A DNA stretch of 64,000 bases from Heliocidaris tuberculata (taxonomy: Eukaryota; Echinodermata; Echinoidea; Camarodonta; Echinometridae), in contig CM046846.1 of assembly GCA_025618425.1 (NCBI GenBank), positions 35,093,363 through 35,157,362 of the forward strand, given 5' to 3'. Positions 1 to 10,612 of this stretch are shown piece after piece (the first letter of the stretch is position 1; each line of letters begins with the position of its first letter). The position numbers were made by a program, and so were the translations under genes. The notes under the pieces were generated by a model. It saw nothing but the letters and a program-made list of their open reading frames with translations. It was not told where the DNA came from and made no database searches.

Positions 1-494
1 CTAAATCTTCGACGGACTGAAAAGGAAATGTGTGTCCATAACAATCAGAGCAGATTGATAAACATTCGTTCCAGTTGTTAAGTAGCACGTTATTATTGCA
101 TATAACTACAGTAAAGCAATGGATTACGTAACGGAGTGGAATTCACGACAGTTGCAAGACTATTCATAAATGTACGTGTAGGAAAGGTCGTTAGCCAAAC
201 GGTTTGAACGTTGGTAAAGTTTTGGAGTGAGATGGCTGAAGCTATTATGCACAAAAAGTGAACATCCGGTACGTTGCAATCTGTACGAGAAGTAGCAGAG
301 GGATGAAAAGTAGAAAGAAAAGTACATGTAGGAAGAAGAAGACAGAAAGAAATATGTTGAGAGGGAATGGTGCACCTGCAATGAGAAAGGAAGATAAAGG
401 AAAGTTAAAGAGTTTACAGATAAGCTCGGCGGTAAAAAAGACAAGACATGATTTGTGAAGAGAAATTCAAAGTACGTAATATAACATGATTTTG

Positions 495-530
495 TCATCA
501 TAGGGTCATCATAGGGTCATCATAGGGTCA
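495..530. repeat. 11-bp tandem repeat, about 3 copies
   Basis: The unit TCATCATAGGG is repeated three times in a row, followed by a partial fourth copy (TCA). It is a small perfect minisatellite with no visible function. Confidence 0.9.
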
Positions 531-536
531 AATATA

Positions 537-948
537 AATAAAAGGAATATACGGTATCGGTATGCAATACAGATTTAACCCGATTGAAGATTGTGCACAT
601 AGTCGTGACAGCTGTCAAATGAGATTATGATATCGACATGAGGTACGATTTTCATCGTACCCTTGTGATAAGGGAAAGAATTTGAGTGATACATCTGTGA
701 ACGGAGACATTTTCCGTAGGTACTTAATTGCGTATTTTATAATTATGAGGAGTTACAGAATAGATGCAGAGTACTCAACAATACAGTCTTTGTTTACAAA
801 GGCACATTTGTTACCATAAAATTATATTGTGGAGATAAACAAAAGGAATATACTGTATCGGTATACAATACAGATTTAACCCGATTGAAAATTGTACATG
901 TGCACACAGTCATGACAGCTGTCAGATGTGATTTATGATATCGACATG
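537..948. repeat. ~100-bp direct repeat pair (537-640 and 838-948)
   Basis: Two segments beginning AAAAGGAATATAC(G/T)GTATC, continuing through CAGATTTAACCCGATTGAA, and ending near TATGATATCGACATG are direct repeats with scattered substitutions and a small indel. They are about 300 bp apart. The spacing could suit a very short two-ended element, but no coding or terminal dinucleotide signal supports an LTR call. Confidence 0.75.
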
Positions 949-979
949 GAAATTTGTAGACATGGAAAACTTATATTAT

Positions 980-1461
980 TCCCTTAACCTTTTACTCTGT
1001 TTATAAATTTGTTTTTGTTAATGGTCTTCTTTGCCTAATTTTATCAAGATCACGGTTGTATACGTGCTAGATTTTTTCCTCCATTTGAACATAATCTAAT
1101 TAATTATTCTGTGTCCTCTTACATTACTATTTCATATTTCATTTTTCATATTTCATATTTCATACTATACTTTAAAGAAATGTTTTAAAGTATTTATGTA
1201 TTACACTTTATCTTACTGAACTTTTTCATTTTACATTCTTTGTAATATTTTTCTCAGCTTTATCTTAATTTATATTCTTTTCCCATATTTTTCTAAGCAT
1301 AGAATTGTTTTGTTTTTTTGTTTTTTTTTTATATTTGTATTCTTATTTCATCATTCATTGTATTTCATTGTTACATGGTTCCTTTTTAAATCAGCCAAGT
1401 AGCTGAACTGGGCTTTTAACAGGTTTCGATAAATGGATAAAATCAAATCAAATCAAATCAA
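980..1461 (+). mobile_element. LINE 3' end with (AAATC)n tail
   Basis: A T-rich untranslated-like stretch ends in GGATAAAATCAAATCAAATC, a short-unit A-rich tail as left by target-primed reverse transcription. A similar tail closes another element at 16888-16911. No reverse-transcriptase coding remains, so this is probably a 5'-truncated copy; the left boundary is approximate. Confidence 0.5.
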
Positions 1462-1537
1462 ATTTAAAACATTCAAAGCAATTTAGCGAGAGATTAGCTT
1501 TATTTTTGTTCCTTTTTTTGTTGTGTTGTTGTTACAG

Positions 1538-2501
1538 CTAAGCATAGTGTGTCATGACTGGGGTTCCGCTCTTGGCTTCCACTGGTCCAATGAGCATAGA
1601 GACAGACTTGAAGGTCAGTATTATTTTCTTCTACTAGGAATAGTCAATATAACAGAACTTACTACCAAATAATAGGAATATTTTGTTTTGCATTTTCGAT
1701 TTAACTACGGGTCATATAGACTTCTTTTTTTTAAGGGGGGCGTTGGGGATTTCATACCCTTAAAATTTTCAAACATTTTGGCTACACTAGTGTGCAATAT
1801 CACTCCTTGAAGATTGTTCGCAAGTCTGCATCCATAAATTTAAAGACTTCATTTACTAGGAAACCTTGTAACCGTAGTTCACGTTTTCATTAGTTTATCT
1901 CACTTTACTTTCAGACCAACATAAAACAAATCATAATACAACTTAAAACTTTACTATTGTCTTCTTCTTTTTTTCTACAGGTCTCGTTCACATGGAGAGT
2001 GTTATAAAACCACTTCCTGGATGGGAACTCTTCACTGACTCTCTGCGGGAGATCTTCCAGGGATTTCGCTCGGAGGCCGGGGAGGAGATGGTCCTGAAAC
2101 AGAACCAGTTTGTGGAACAGCTACTCCCATTCGCCATCATACGGAAGCTACGGCAAGAGGAGATGGACGCTTACCGTGAGCCTTTTAAGAACCCTGGAGA
2201 GGACCGACGCCCCACCCTCACATGGCCCCGTGAGATTCCTATCATGGGTGACGGCCCAGATGAAATGATCGTCAGAGCTACAGCCTATCATGCCTGGCTC
2301 AAGGAGTCTGCTGATCTACCGAAGCTCTGTATCCATGCCACTCCTGGGTTCTTTAGTGACTGGATAGAGAAGATCTCAGAGGAAGAGGATTGGCCAAATC
2401 ATAAGAGTGTTAAGCTGGAAGGGTTACATTTCCTACAAGAAGATTCTCCAATCCAGATCGGGGATCACGTCAGCAAATTCCTATCTAGTATCTACAAATA
2501 G
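1538..2501 (+). CDS. Renilla-type luciferase / haloalkane dehalogenase-like protein, exons 2-3 (5' partial)
   Basis: Two exons encode the catalytic half of an alpha/beta-hydrolase of the Renilla luciferase/haloalkane dehalogenase family. Exon 1538-1613 (76 nt) follows a TTACAG acceptor, encodes [12 protein letters not shown] with the nucleophile Asp, and ends at AAG|GTCAGT. Exon 1981-2501 follows TTCTACAG and restores GLVHMES, with the catalytic Glu, then runs to EGLHFLQED with the catalytic His and a TAG stop. All three triad residues are therefore present. The pocket motif PGFFSDW keeps the double Phe of Renilla luciferase (F261/F262), unlike the paralogue on the minus strand, which has PGIFSEW. 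Relative to that paralogue there are three extra residues (near PLPGW and SEEEDW). The first exon (residues ~1-113) must lie before position 1. Coelenterazine-oxidising versus dehalogenase activity cannot be told from sequence; a sea urchin homologue is known to be a dehalogenase. Confidence 0.93.
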
Positions 2502-2577
2502 ATCTACTAGCTTTTTCGAAGGAGCGACAAGCATTAGATCCTCATAATTTACATGTAATTTCTTTCCCCTGACTATA

Positions 2578-2582
<5 letters not shown>

Positions 2583-2631
<49 letters not shown>

Positions 2632-2663
2632 TGTGTGTGTGTCTGTGTGTCTGTGTGTGTGTA
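2583..2663. repeat. (TA)n followed by (TG)n microsatellite
   Basis: About 45 bp of pure TA passes directly into GT/GTGTCT repeats. It lies just 3' of the luciferase-like stop codon. Confidence 0.95.
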
Positions 2664-2669
2664 TCAAAT

Positions 2670-3530
2670 TAAGCATGTTGCAGATAAAAATGGCCATATT
2701 TAGGCCAGTTAGCTATTTTCTACAGAAAGGTCTTGATGCCAACGATTTATTCTACATTAGTAACATTTTTTCAGCATTGCCAGTGTATTTGAAAGAGAAA
2801 AGGAAAAAAAGACGAAGAGATAAATGACACGATCGATTACTCGGAATTGATGTATAAATTAGGCGATAAAACAATATTATTTGAAGGACTGTCTTTTAGA
2901 TTAAGTTATGAAATCTTTATAGATAATATAAAGGAAACCTTTGCATTTAGACACGCGGAAATTACACATTTGAATAATCCATCTGAAAATGCGACTTGGT
3001 TTTTGACCCCGAGATTACACTTTAGATGGGAAATTACGTGAATTTCAGTGTAGATTATTACATGGTATCCTATATTGTAATGATAAACTGTATCAATTTG
3101 GCCTTTTATCATCTAACTTATGTTCTTTTTGTGGAAAGGAAATTGAGGTATACAATCACTTGTCTATGAAGTGTCAATTAGTTAAAAAATTGTGGCAAGA
3201 AATAGGGGAACAAATGAAATTGATGCACTTAAATACTTAAATGGGAGGAAATTTTAGTTGGATTAGATAGAAAATCAGAAACACATATGTACATTAATCA
3301 CTTAATTATACTCATAAAATATATAATATGCAATGCGAGATCAAAAGGAACGCCCCTACCAGAGAAAGAACTCTATACTTTTAGAAAGTAAAGATTATGA
3401 ACGGAGAAAAGCAATAGCTCGAAATAAGTTAAGTCTACATCTAAAAAAATGGACTTATTTTGAATTTGGACTGGCATGTTATGGAATTATATTGCGATAC
3501 TGAATGATATTGTGTAATCAATGCTTAATT
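2670..3530 (+). pseudogene. LINE ORF2 C-terminal fragment (zinc-knuckle, L1/Tx1-like), decayed
   Basis: Broken reading frames contain a segment from 3040 that reads EFQCRLLHGILYC and then NLCSFCGKEIEVYNHLSMKC, a CCHC arrangement typical of the zinc-binding domain downstream of reverse transcriptase in L1/Tx1-type LINEs (zf-RVT). Upstream frames (about 2684-2826 and 2847-3041) look like the preceding linker of the same protein. Downstream, about 3290-3470, INHLIILIKYIICNARSKG resembles the extreme C-terminus. At least two frameshifts and several stops make it non-functional. The RT core itself is not visible. The clade call is by resemblance only. Confidence 0.65.
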
Positions 3531-4199
3531 TGTAATATTCATTTTGAAAATTTGAATCAAGGAATAACAATTATGAAAAGAAAAAAAAAGTGTGTGTGTG
3601 GAAGGGTGATGAGACACAACAGTAATGCTATCAGAGAGTGATGTAACACCGGCTTAGTCAGTATAGGGCACTATGATGAGATGGGGGACGCATGTCATAC
3701 TATAGCGTACTTGAAAGGGTGGGGAGCAAATCTTTGCCCCCTCTTTCAGATTTCCAACCATGAAATATGTTCTCTTTAGTTCTCTTTTGGCGACCTCGCA
3801 AAATAATATTGTTAAGTAGACGTTTTAAAGCCAACCGTAAAAATAAGCTGAGCTAATATTTTGGCACGTGTAAAGCCAACAGAGAAAATTTGAAGGACTC
3901 TCTTTGATATATTATGCATTGAAATAAAATCTGAAATGTCATATAAATCAATCGTTTATGCATGAATTACAGAGAATAAACGTGTCCAAACACTTGCAGT
4001 CAAAACACAATGAGGCAAAACTTTTGCTCGCTCTCTTCGCTTTCTCGCAAATATCTGTGACTCAGTGCTGTTGCTAATGGCATGAATGGCACTGCAAGTG
4101 ATAATCAAAAGGATAATTTGCTAATTATGAATAGATGGATGAAAGGAACCTACCCCAACCTTCTGACGCAAATTAGGGCTTGAAAAAGGACACTTATTT
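3531..4199. other. Intergenic, no gene seen
   Basis: No convincing coding or RNA signal. It contains a short GTGTGTG run near 3590 and a CTCGCTCTCTTCGCTTTCTCG-like word near 4027, a type of motif that recurs near 13320, 13430 and 27870-27990. Confidence 0.6.
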
Positions 4200-4560
4200 G
4201 TATGTGTGTGTATGTGTGTGTGTGTGTGTTTGTAGATCACCACTGGCTCGGATGTCCCGAAGGAGCAAAGGAAGCGAGCAAGGACAGTATGGGAGGCTAG
4301 AGCGAGTCCTATCTATTCACGATGCATTTCCCTCTTTCTGTCTCCTTTTCCCCTTTGTATATACTTCGATCAGGGTCAATATCAAACTTTCTGGGGTGGG
4401 AAGGGGGCTGCAGCCCTCCCCCCCCCCCCACTTTTTTAGTAGACACGTTTCATAAAATCCCCGACAAAAAAGGTGCGAAATTGTCGTTATTCAAGTGAAA
4501 TTAAATCAGCTCCCCCCCCCCCCCCCCCCACTTTCAAAAACTCCCCGCGACCCCTGTAAT
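4200..4560. repeat. (TG)n microsatellite and two oligo-C runs
   Basis: 4200-4230 is TG-rich. Oligo-C runs of about 13 and 19 residues lie near 4420 and 4512. Such runs recur about 25 times in the window and probably mark copies of dispersed repeats that contain C or G homopolymers. Confidence 0.85.
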
Positions 4561-5160
4561 GTAGCGTACGGACTACTACCGTGGATGGTGATTGGAATGT
4601 ATGTATATAGTTGATTGTCTTGTAAAACAGATTAGTCAATTATACATGTAGAATGAAACAATAAAAATGGATGTCGCCGGTACAGTATGGATCGCAAAAA
4701 TCTAAGCTAAGAAAAACACATTTAAGAAAGCTTTTATTGATCATTACTCTTTGTCATTACGCTCAGTGATAATACACATCCAAGGTCGCAGACGAAGATT
4801 TTGTTTTATTTTCTTCTATAATCAGGTCTTGTTTTAATATAGGCCTTATAGTTTCTATCTATACTTTTCCATTAAATTGTGTATTCAGTAGTTTTGAGAT
4901 GTCTATGATTCATGTTCATATGCAGATTGTAATTCGTACAGTGCTTGATTGCAGAGAACTTGATATTTTTGTACTAACAGGTGTTTTGGAACAACATGAT
5001 TTTCCTAATTCATTATCTCTTTCAAATGGACAAGCTTGATAAGATTTAATCATGCTGATGCTTATTATGAACTTCATTATCATCTCTTATGTTGGGAGCA
5101 AAACGAAGTTATGTCAACACGATTCATCTCTCATGCATGGACAGACATTTCAAAATACAA
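4561..5160. other. Intergenic, no gene seen
   Basis: AT-rich sequence without convincing reading frames, splice-bounded exons or RNA folds that I could recognise. Confidence 0.55.
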
Positions 5161-5185
5161 TTATCTAATATTCTCTTTCTTTCTT

Positions 5186-5217
<32 letters not shown>

Positions 5218-5585
5218 ACAGACGTACGTACGCCCACATACGCCCTCATAAACTATATCACACTCCCACACAGGCACACACGCACCCTCAGCCCCCACGG
5301 ACTCTTTCTTTTTCTCTTATTTTCCATCTCTTACTCCCTCTCTCACCACGCCTCCCACCCCTCACTTCTCTCCCCTTCTCTCTGCTTCTCCCTACCGATT
5401 ATTTCCCCTTCTGTCCCCTTTCTCCAGTTCTCTCGTCCCACCCCTCTCCCCTATCTTCTTCTCCTGTTATCTCTCCTTTCTCTCTATTTACCCCCCCCCC
5501 CCCCCCCCCCCATATAATGCTCTCCTCCCGCTCTATCACTTTCGCTCTCTCACTTTCCCTTTTCTACGGCTTTCCCCTTCCTCTA
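5161..5585. repeat. Pyrimidine-rich tract with (TC)n and a 23-C run
   Basis: About 45 bp of CT dinucleotide repeats is followed by CACA-rich and CT-rich DNA, then a run of about 23 C near 5488-5511. The strand is almost purine-free for about 350 bp, which produces stop-free but meaningless frames. Confidence 0.85.
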
Positions 5586-6165
5586 AATAAGGCTGCTTCC
5601 TGTTCAACTCCAAGTCATTATGTTAATTAATCTATGATATTCAATCTGTTTTGAGGAGGGCACAGGGGTTGTCTAAGTTAGGGACTGTCTTAAGGTTGTT
5701 TTTTTTAACTGATAACATGACTTTAATTTGTTCATGTTAGTTATCTATTTAAACCGGTTTCATTTTTAAACTGCCTATATAGATCTGCCTGACAATTTAT
5801 AGTGTAAACTTGTATATGATGATTCATACCCAAAACGGTGTATCCCATTTTGCTGAAATAATCAGAGTTTTTTAGGGGGGGGGGGGGGGGGGTAATCCAT
5901 ATTTCATCTGGTTGAAGGAACCATTTAAATTCATAAAATAATACAAATATCCTAATCCTATTATGATGATCTTCAAAGAAATTCAAGAAAAAAAATAAGT
6001 TTTTGATTCTTTATCATATTAAAAAAAAATAATTATAATAAACTGATATTCAATTTTCTGGGTTTTTAAATTTGTTTTATGTCAAAGTAGACTTCTCCTT
6101 TAAGGCTGTAATACTGGTCACCAAGAAGTTCTCATAGGCAAATCGATTCACAAATAAAATAGAAT
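5586..6165. other. Intergenic with a 17-G run
   Basis: A G-run near 5875-5892 is the only clear structure. At 6090-6105 the words ACTTCTCCTTTAA resemble the right ends of TTAA-flanked MITEs seen at 21536 and 28770, but no matching left end was found. Confidence 0.5.
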
Positions 6166-6169
6166 TAGA

Positions 6170-6345
6170 GGTGTTGTAGTTGAGTGGTTTAAACACTTGA
6201 CTGGAAATACGAAGACCGTGGGTTTGATCCCTGGCACAGCACTGATGTCCTTGAGCAAGGCATTTTATCTGTTTTGATCTTTTATCGTAATGATGGAGAG
6301 TGTGCCACTGACAGGCTGTCCCTCTCTTCCTTTGCTCTACAAGTT
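6170..6345 (+). mobile_element. tRNA-derived SINE
   Basis: A tRNA-like head carries an A box (TAGTTGAGTGG, 6177-6187) and a degenerate B box (GGGTTTGATCCC, 6220-6231) spaced as in Pol III promoters. It is followed by GTCCTTGAGCAAGGCA, a word common in the bodies of tRNA-derived SINEs of marine animals. It lies 250 bp upstream of the 2A-bearing LINE. The 3' boundary is estimated. Confidence 0.7.
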
Positions 6346-6597
6346 TGTGTTGTTGCTGTTTTATTTTTTGACTGACTTACTACATTATGCACACCAGCCT
6401 TTTTGTGATATAGTCAGGATCCCTCTAGACCATTTTTGGCATGTTTGATGTGTCTTCGCTGCTATTTTAGAAGATTGAAGTGGAAGAAGTTTTTGCAACT
6501 TGTCTTCATACACTCAGCCATCACTACATGCATGTCATCCATGTATCTTGTCTTGGCCTTTAAGTACACTCATCCACATATACCATTGTCTTCCTGA

Positions 6598-6951
6598 ATG
6601 GACATGGACTTAACAATGAAGTCAATCAACCTGCTGGCCATTGTTCTTATTGTATCTGCTGTGGGAAGGAAGGAGCTTAAGTCATTAACCAGCCCTCAGG
6701 TATTGAAGTCCAAGATCTATGGTTGTAATGCACAACTCCAGTTGAAGCACTCGAAGTTTATTGGAAATCTTATTGCATATTATGCAAACACAACTTCGAC
6801 TTTCCAACTACGACTTATTTTATCTGGGGACATTGATCTGAATCCTGGACCAAGCAGCCATAATTCTGTCTCTGGTGAGCATTGCTATACTGCTCATGCA
6901 TCAACAAATGACCGTAAGACACATGGCAGAAAATTTTTTTTGACATATTAA
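6598..6951 (+). CDS. LINE N-terminal ORF with 2A ribosome-skipping motif
   Basis: A 117-codon frame starts MDMDLTMKS, has a hydrophobic stretch NLLAIVLIVSAVG (residues ~11-23) resembling a signal peptide, and carries LILSGDIDLNPGP at residues 73-85 (2A core at 6826-6852). This fits the 2A consensus D-x-E-x-N-P-G-P with Asp in place of Glu; ribosome skipping would fall between Gly84 and Pro85. The residues before the core are Leu/Ile-rich, as in active 2As. The frame then stops at 6951. Between about 6999 and 7090 another frame reads a basic segment (KRAGRRKQR), suggesting that the ORF once continued into the endonuclease after a frameshift. In related elements the 2A separates an N-terminal peptide from the endonuclease/RT protein. 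Confidence 0.8.
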   Translation: MDMDLTMKSINLLAIVLIVSAVGRKELKSLTSPQVLKSKIYGCNAQLQLKHSKFIGNLIAYYANTTSTFQLRLILSGDIDLNPGPSSHNSVSGEHCYTAHASTNDRKTHGRKFFLTY

Positions 6952-7099
6952 TGTTGAGAGACAGAACCTGACATGTCCACTGCAGGAGGAAATAGGCAGA
7001 ATATCAACTCTCTGGAAATTCAGAAACGACAAATTCACAGAGGTAAAAGAGCAGGGAGAAGAAAGCAAAGGTGTATTTCAGCACGGACGTTTCCCTACT

Positions 7100-9115
7100 T
7101 TGATGCAAGTGATGGTACCACATACAATCCTAGATAATGCCCCCCCCCCTTACATTTCCTCTGATAAATCAAGTGATGTACATGCCAAAAACAGTGCTAA
7201 GTTGTGTGTTATCAATGCCCAATCTGTTTGTAATAAAGCAGACCTACTGGTGGGTCATTTCATTCAACATAACTTTGACATTGTTTGCCTCACAGAAACC
7301 TTGCTCTCCGATTCAGAGAAGCACAGGAAGGTGATTGGTGATCTAACATTAGCCGGCTTCACATTTTATCATGTCCCTCGCCCTAATCGTCTTGGTGGTG
7401 GTATTGCCATTCTCCATAGGGCATCAATCAAGAGAGGTGTTACATCAACCTTCACTGCATCAAGCTTTGAGAGCCCGTGTTGCGACATTCAGTTTCCCGG
7501 GACTTCCACACCGATCAAGATCTTGGTGTTGTACCGACCTCCCTACAGCCGAAAGCACAAGATCTCTACTGCTGTGTTTATTGATGAGTTTGCAGATTAC
7601 ACAGCGACACTTCTATCTTCCCAATGCAAGCTTTTGATTGTGGGTGATTTGAACCATCACAGGGATAATTCTACCTATTCAGAGACAAAGAAATTCAAAG
7701 ATATTCCCAACTCCTTTGGTCTGACCCAGATGGTACAGGATGGAACTCATGCGAATGGTCATATCTTGGACTATGTTATCACTCGCTCCTGTGATTATCT
7801 CATCAAATCTGTTGAGGTGTCATCTTTTCTCAGTGACCATGCTGCATTACACTGTGTTCTGAATACCAATAAACCAGCCACAAAGAGACAGATCATTTCA
7901 TATCGGAAGCTGAAATCCATTAACCATGATGATTTTGCTGCAGATCTTAGCTCATCAGTCTTGATCACTAATCCAGAGCCAGAGCCTAATCAGCTAATTG
8001 AGCAATATGAAAGTACACTTTCTGAGATTCTTGAGAAGCATGCTCCATTGAAGAAATGCATCATCACTATTAGACCATTTAATGGATGGTACTCAGAGGA
8101 GATTGCAGAAGCTAAAAAACTTCGGAGGAGACGTGAGCGGAGATGGTGTAAATCAAAACTTGAAATCGACAGACAACTATTTACTTCCCAGAGGGATCTT
8201 GTCTGGAATATGATCAAAGAGTCTAAATCATATTATGAGAACCAGATTTTAAGTTGTGAAGATGACCCTAGAGAGCTGTACAAAGTTATCAACAGCCTTC
8301 TCCATCATCGAAGTAAACCCAAATTTCCAGTGCATGATACTGATCTTGATCTTGCAGCAAAGTTTAGAGACTACTTTGATTCAAAGATCATCAAGATTCG
8401 GCAGGAACTGGACACCTCCACATGTTCCACAGTTTCATCAGTGCCGGTACATGAGATGTCTTCTTCCGATGATACAGGCCTACCGGCATTGCACTCCTTT
8501 GATCCAGCTACTGAAGATGAAGTGTTAAGGGTCATAACTCGTTCACCATCCTCCTCCTCCTTTAATGACCCCTTGCCAACTTGGATCCTGAAAAAGCACA
8601 TAAAATGTTTGCTGCCATGTATTACGAAAATCATAAATGAGTCTCTTCAACGTGGTGTGTTTCCTGACTCATTTAAAAGTGCTATTGTGTGTCCTCTGTT
8701 GAAAAAGTCAAATTTAGATACGGAGGATTTCAAGAACTATCGCCCCGTGTCTAATCTGAAATTTCTCTCGAAAGTGTTAGAGAGGATTGTTGCTGTACTT
8801 CTCCATGACCATCTTGAAGATCACAATCTCCATGAATCTTTCCAATCAGCCTACAAAAAGCACCATGGAACAGAGACGGCTTTACTTAAGGTGCATAACG
8901 ACATTTTGCAAGCTCTTGATTCCAAACAGGCTGTATTTCGAGTGCTTCTTGGTATATCGTCGGCCTTCGACACTATCGATCAGGTCATCCTACTGCACCG
9001 ACTTTCATCTGTAGGCATTAAAGGTTGTGCCTTGTCCTGGTTTCGCTCTTACATGAATAATCGATCACAGTTCGTAAAGATCAACGACTCCGTTTCACCA
9101 GAGGTTAATCTCTAA
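7100..9115 (+). pseudogene. LINE APE endonuclease and N-terminal part of reverse transcriptase
   Basis: 671 codons. Residues ~34-250 form an APE-type endonuclease: NAQS (39-42), LTET with Glu66, YRPP (145-148), GDLN (182-185) and SDH (245-247). These residues nick target DNA. Reverse transcriptase follows, with YRPVSNL near residue 547. In RT motif A, where DLSAAFDTIDH is usual, the sequence reads GISSAFDTIDQ (codon at 8951), so the catalytic Asp is Gly and polymerase activity should be lost. The frame ends at a TAA inside a short telomere-like insertion (9113-9125) and RT continues downstream. The first Met is simply the first in this frame; the true N-terminus is probably the upstream ORF. 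Confidence 0.85.
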
Positions 9116-9125
9116 CCCTAACCCT
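9113..9125. repeat. 13-bp telomere-like insertion inside the LINE RT
   Basis: TAACCCTAACCCT, two CCCTAA telomere repeats, sits between the RT parts. Without these 13 bases the frame runs from EVNL directly into MVPQGSVLG, so the insertion alone explains the stop and the frame change at this point. Confidence 0.75.
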
Positions 9126-9602
9126 ATGGTGCCCCAAGGGTCAGTTTTGGGCGCATCCCTCTTTAGTATCTACTCTACACCTCTTGCAGAGATTGCCCGA
9201 TTGCATGATGTCCATGTCCACCTATATGCAGATGATACTCAGCTTTATATACCATATAATCCTTTGGATCCTGAGAGTGTAAATAGCAGACGTCAGAAGT
9301 TGGAAAGGTGTATAGCTGAAGTGAAGGCATGTATGTGTTTGAACAAGCTTAAGCTCAATGATGCTAAGAGTGAATTTTTAATTCTTTCATCTAAGTATCA
9401 GAAGGTTGATTTACAACACAATTCCATTCGAATTGGTGATTCACATGTATTATCTACAAACACTGCACGTAATCTTGGAGTGTTATTTGATAGTAATATG
9501 ACAATGAATGATTTTGTACAAAAAACATGTCAATGTATTTTCATCTATGTAGTATCAGTAACATCAGAAAAATATTGTCAGATAAAACAGTTGCCACTAT
9601 AA
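9126..9602 (+). pseudogene. LINE reverse transcriptase, palm/thumb segment
   Basis: The frame opens with VPQGSVLGASLFSIY (RT motif B) and contains YADDTQLYI at 9225-9251, the RT catalytic YADD box, followed by LNDAKSEFLIL and NLGVLFDSNM, typical of CR1/L2-type LINEs. The real frame leaves this one near 9530, where the downstream domain shifts register; the last 25 or so codons here are out of register. Confidence 0.88.
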
Positions 9603-10062
9603 TTCATGCATTTGTAATTTCTCGTCTTGACTATTGCAATTCTCTTTTGTACAATGTGTCATCTTCTCAAATAGCTAAGCTACAAAGAGCACAAAACTCT
9701 GCTGCCAGAATATTGTCTAGGACACGTAAAAGGGATCATATTTCACCAATTTTGAAAGGGTTACATTGGCTATCGAGTATAAAATTCTGCTTATTCCTTG
9801 GAAAGCATTACATGGTTTTGCCCCCTCATATATTGAAAATCTAATTTCTGAATATGTACCAACTCGTTGTCTGCGTTCTTCTGGCAAAAATCTTCTTGTG
9901 GCACAAAGAACGAAATTATCTCTTGGTGACCGTGCCTTCATAGCTGCGGCGCCTAGTTTATGGAACCACTTACCCCCTAATATCCGTTCCATAGACACTT
10001 TGGGTTCTTTAAAGTTAAATTTGAAGACAGTCCTTTTTTCTAAACCATACAGTGAAATGTAA
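9527..10062 (+). pseudogene. LINE RT C-terminal domain, frameshifted
   Basis: Two overlapping frames (9527-9844, then 9766-10062) together give the C-terminal domain usual in CR1/L2 LINEs: TIIHAFVISRLDYCNSLLY, KLQRAQNSAARI, HISPILKGLHWL, then after a frameshift near 9760-9775 KALHGFAPSYI, GDRAFIAAAPSLWNHLP and a TAA stop at 10060. Homology is clear over the whole length, so the two frames are one broken gene. Confidence 0.85.
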
Positions 10063-10206
10063 TTCAACAAAGATTTGTAGTATTCTTCAGTCCATTCTAT
10101 TTCTACCTTCTGGCTTCTCTCATTTTCATCATGCGCCTCGGAATAGTTAAACTAGATAGATGGCGCAATATAGTGCGTTGTATTATTATTATTATTATCA
10201 GTATTA
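10063..10206 (+). mobile_element. LINE 3' UTR and ATT-repeat tail
   Basis: After the stop come about 110 bp of UTR, then GATGGCGCAATATAGTGCG and TTATTATTATTATTATTA. A short 3' hairpin-like segment followed by a trinucleotide tail is usual for L2/CR1-type elements. Confidence 0.7.
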
Positions 10207-10236
10207 TTGATGTAAATAAATGGTCTTTGACATTGA

Positions 10237-10284
10237 TAACCAACGTGTGTGTGTGCATGTGCGCGCGCGTGCGCGTGTGTGTTT
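10237..10284. repeat. (TG)n/(CG)n microsatellite
   Basis: Mixed GTGT and GCGCGCGTGCGC alternating purine-pyrimidine sequence, potentially Z-DNA forming. Confidence 0.85.
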
Positions 10285-10514
10285 CTTTAAAAAATAGATT
10301 TCGACTTGCATACTATGGCTCAATCCAACTTATTCCTAGCTTTTTTACCAGTTTACTGGACCTACCGACATTACACCTCGCTATTCTACTTAATCATTTT
10401 TCTATTTTCATATGTAGTCCGCTCGATTAATACTTAGATGTCTATGCTCTGTGACCCCTTTCTGTATCATGGGTATGGAAACTCCCTCTTTTATTCACAA
10501 TCTATATACATGAT

Positions 10515-10519
10515 ATATG

Positions 10520-10585
<66 letters not shown>

Positions 10586-10612
10586 CACACACACACACAC
10601 ACAAACACACAC
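10515..10612. repeat. (TA)n then (CA)n microsatellite
   Basis: About 65 bp of TA with two G interruptions passes into about 30 bp of CA. Confidence 0.95.

Larger units (their letters stand above)
1..1537. other. Non-coding DNA upstream of luciferase-like exon; probable intron
   Basis: I see no exon here. The next exon (1538) begins with a 3' splice site and continues a reading frame whose first part is absent, so this stretch is probably intron or older repeat DNA of the luciferase-like gene. I looked for the HGNPTSS oxyanion-hole segment found in the paralogue's first exon and did not find it. The stretch contains a short tandem repeat, a ~100-bp direct repeat and a LINE 3' end, listed separately. 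Confidence 0.55.
6590..10206 (+). mobile_element. CR1/L2-superfamily non-LTR retrotransposon, near full length, inactive
   Basis: The element runs from an N-terminal ORF with a 2A motif through an APE-type endonuclease and reverse transcriptase to a C-terminal domain and a 3' UTR ending in an ATT-repeat tail (about 10175-10200). It is interrupted by frameshifts between 6951 and 7100 and near 9530 and 9760, and by a stop at 9113, and it has lost a catalytic Asp. CR1-like LINEs with 2A motifs are known in sea urchins. The 5' end is uncertain because I could not find a target-site duplication. Confidence 0.88.

Noticed and set aside
160..501. 113-codon minus-strand frame and overlapping 66-codon plus frame
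   Set aside because: Low-complexity composition, no domain, no splice or expression signal; probably chance.
537..948. A solo or paired LTR
   Set aside because: The direct repeats are only about 100 bp, lack TG...CA ends and have no primer-binding site or coding between them.
5089..5517. 142-codon frame in CT-rich DNA
   Set aside because: Stop-free because the strand is nearly purine-free; the peptide is Ser/Leu/Pro-rich and low in complexity.
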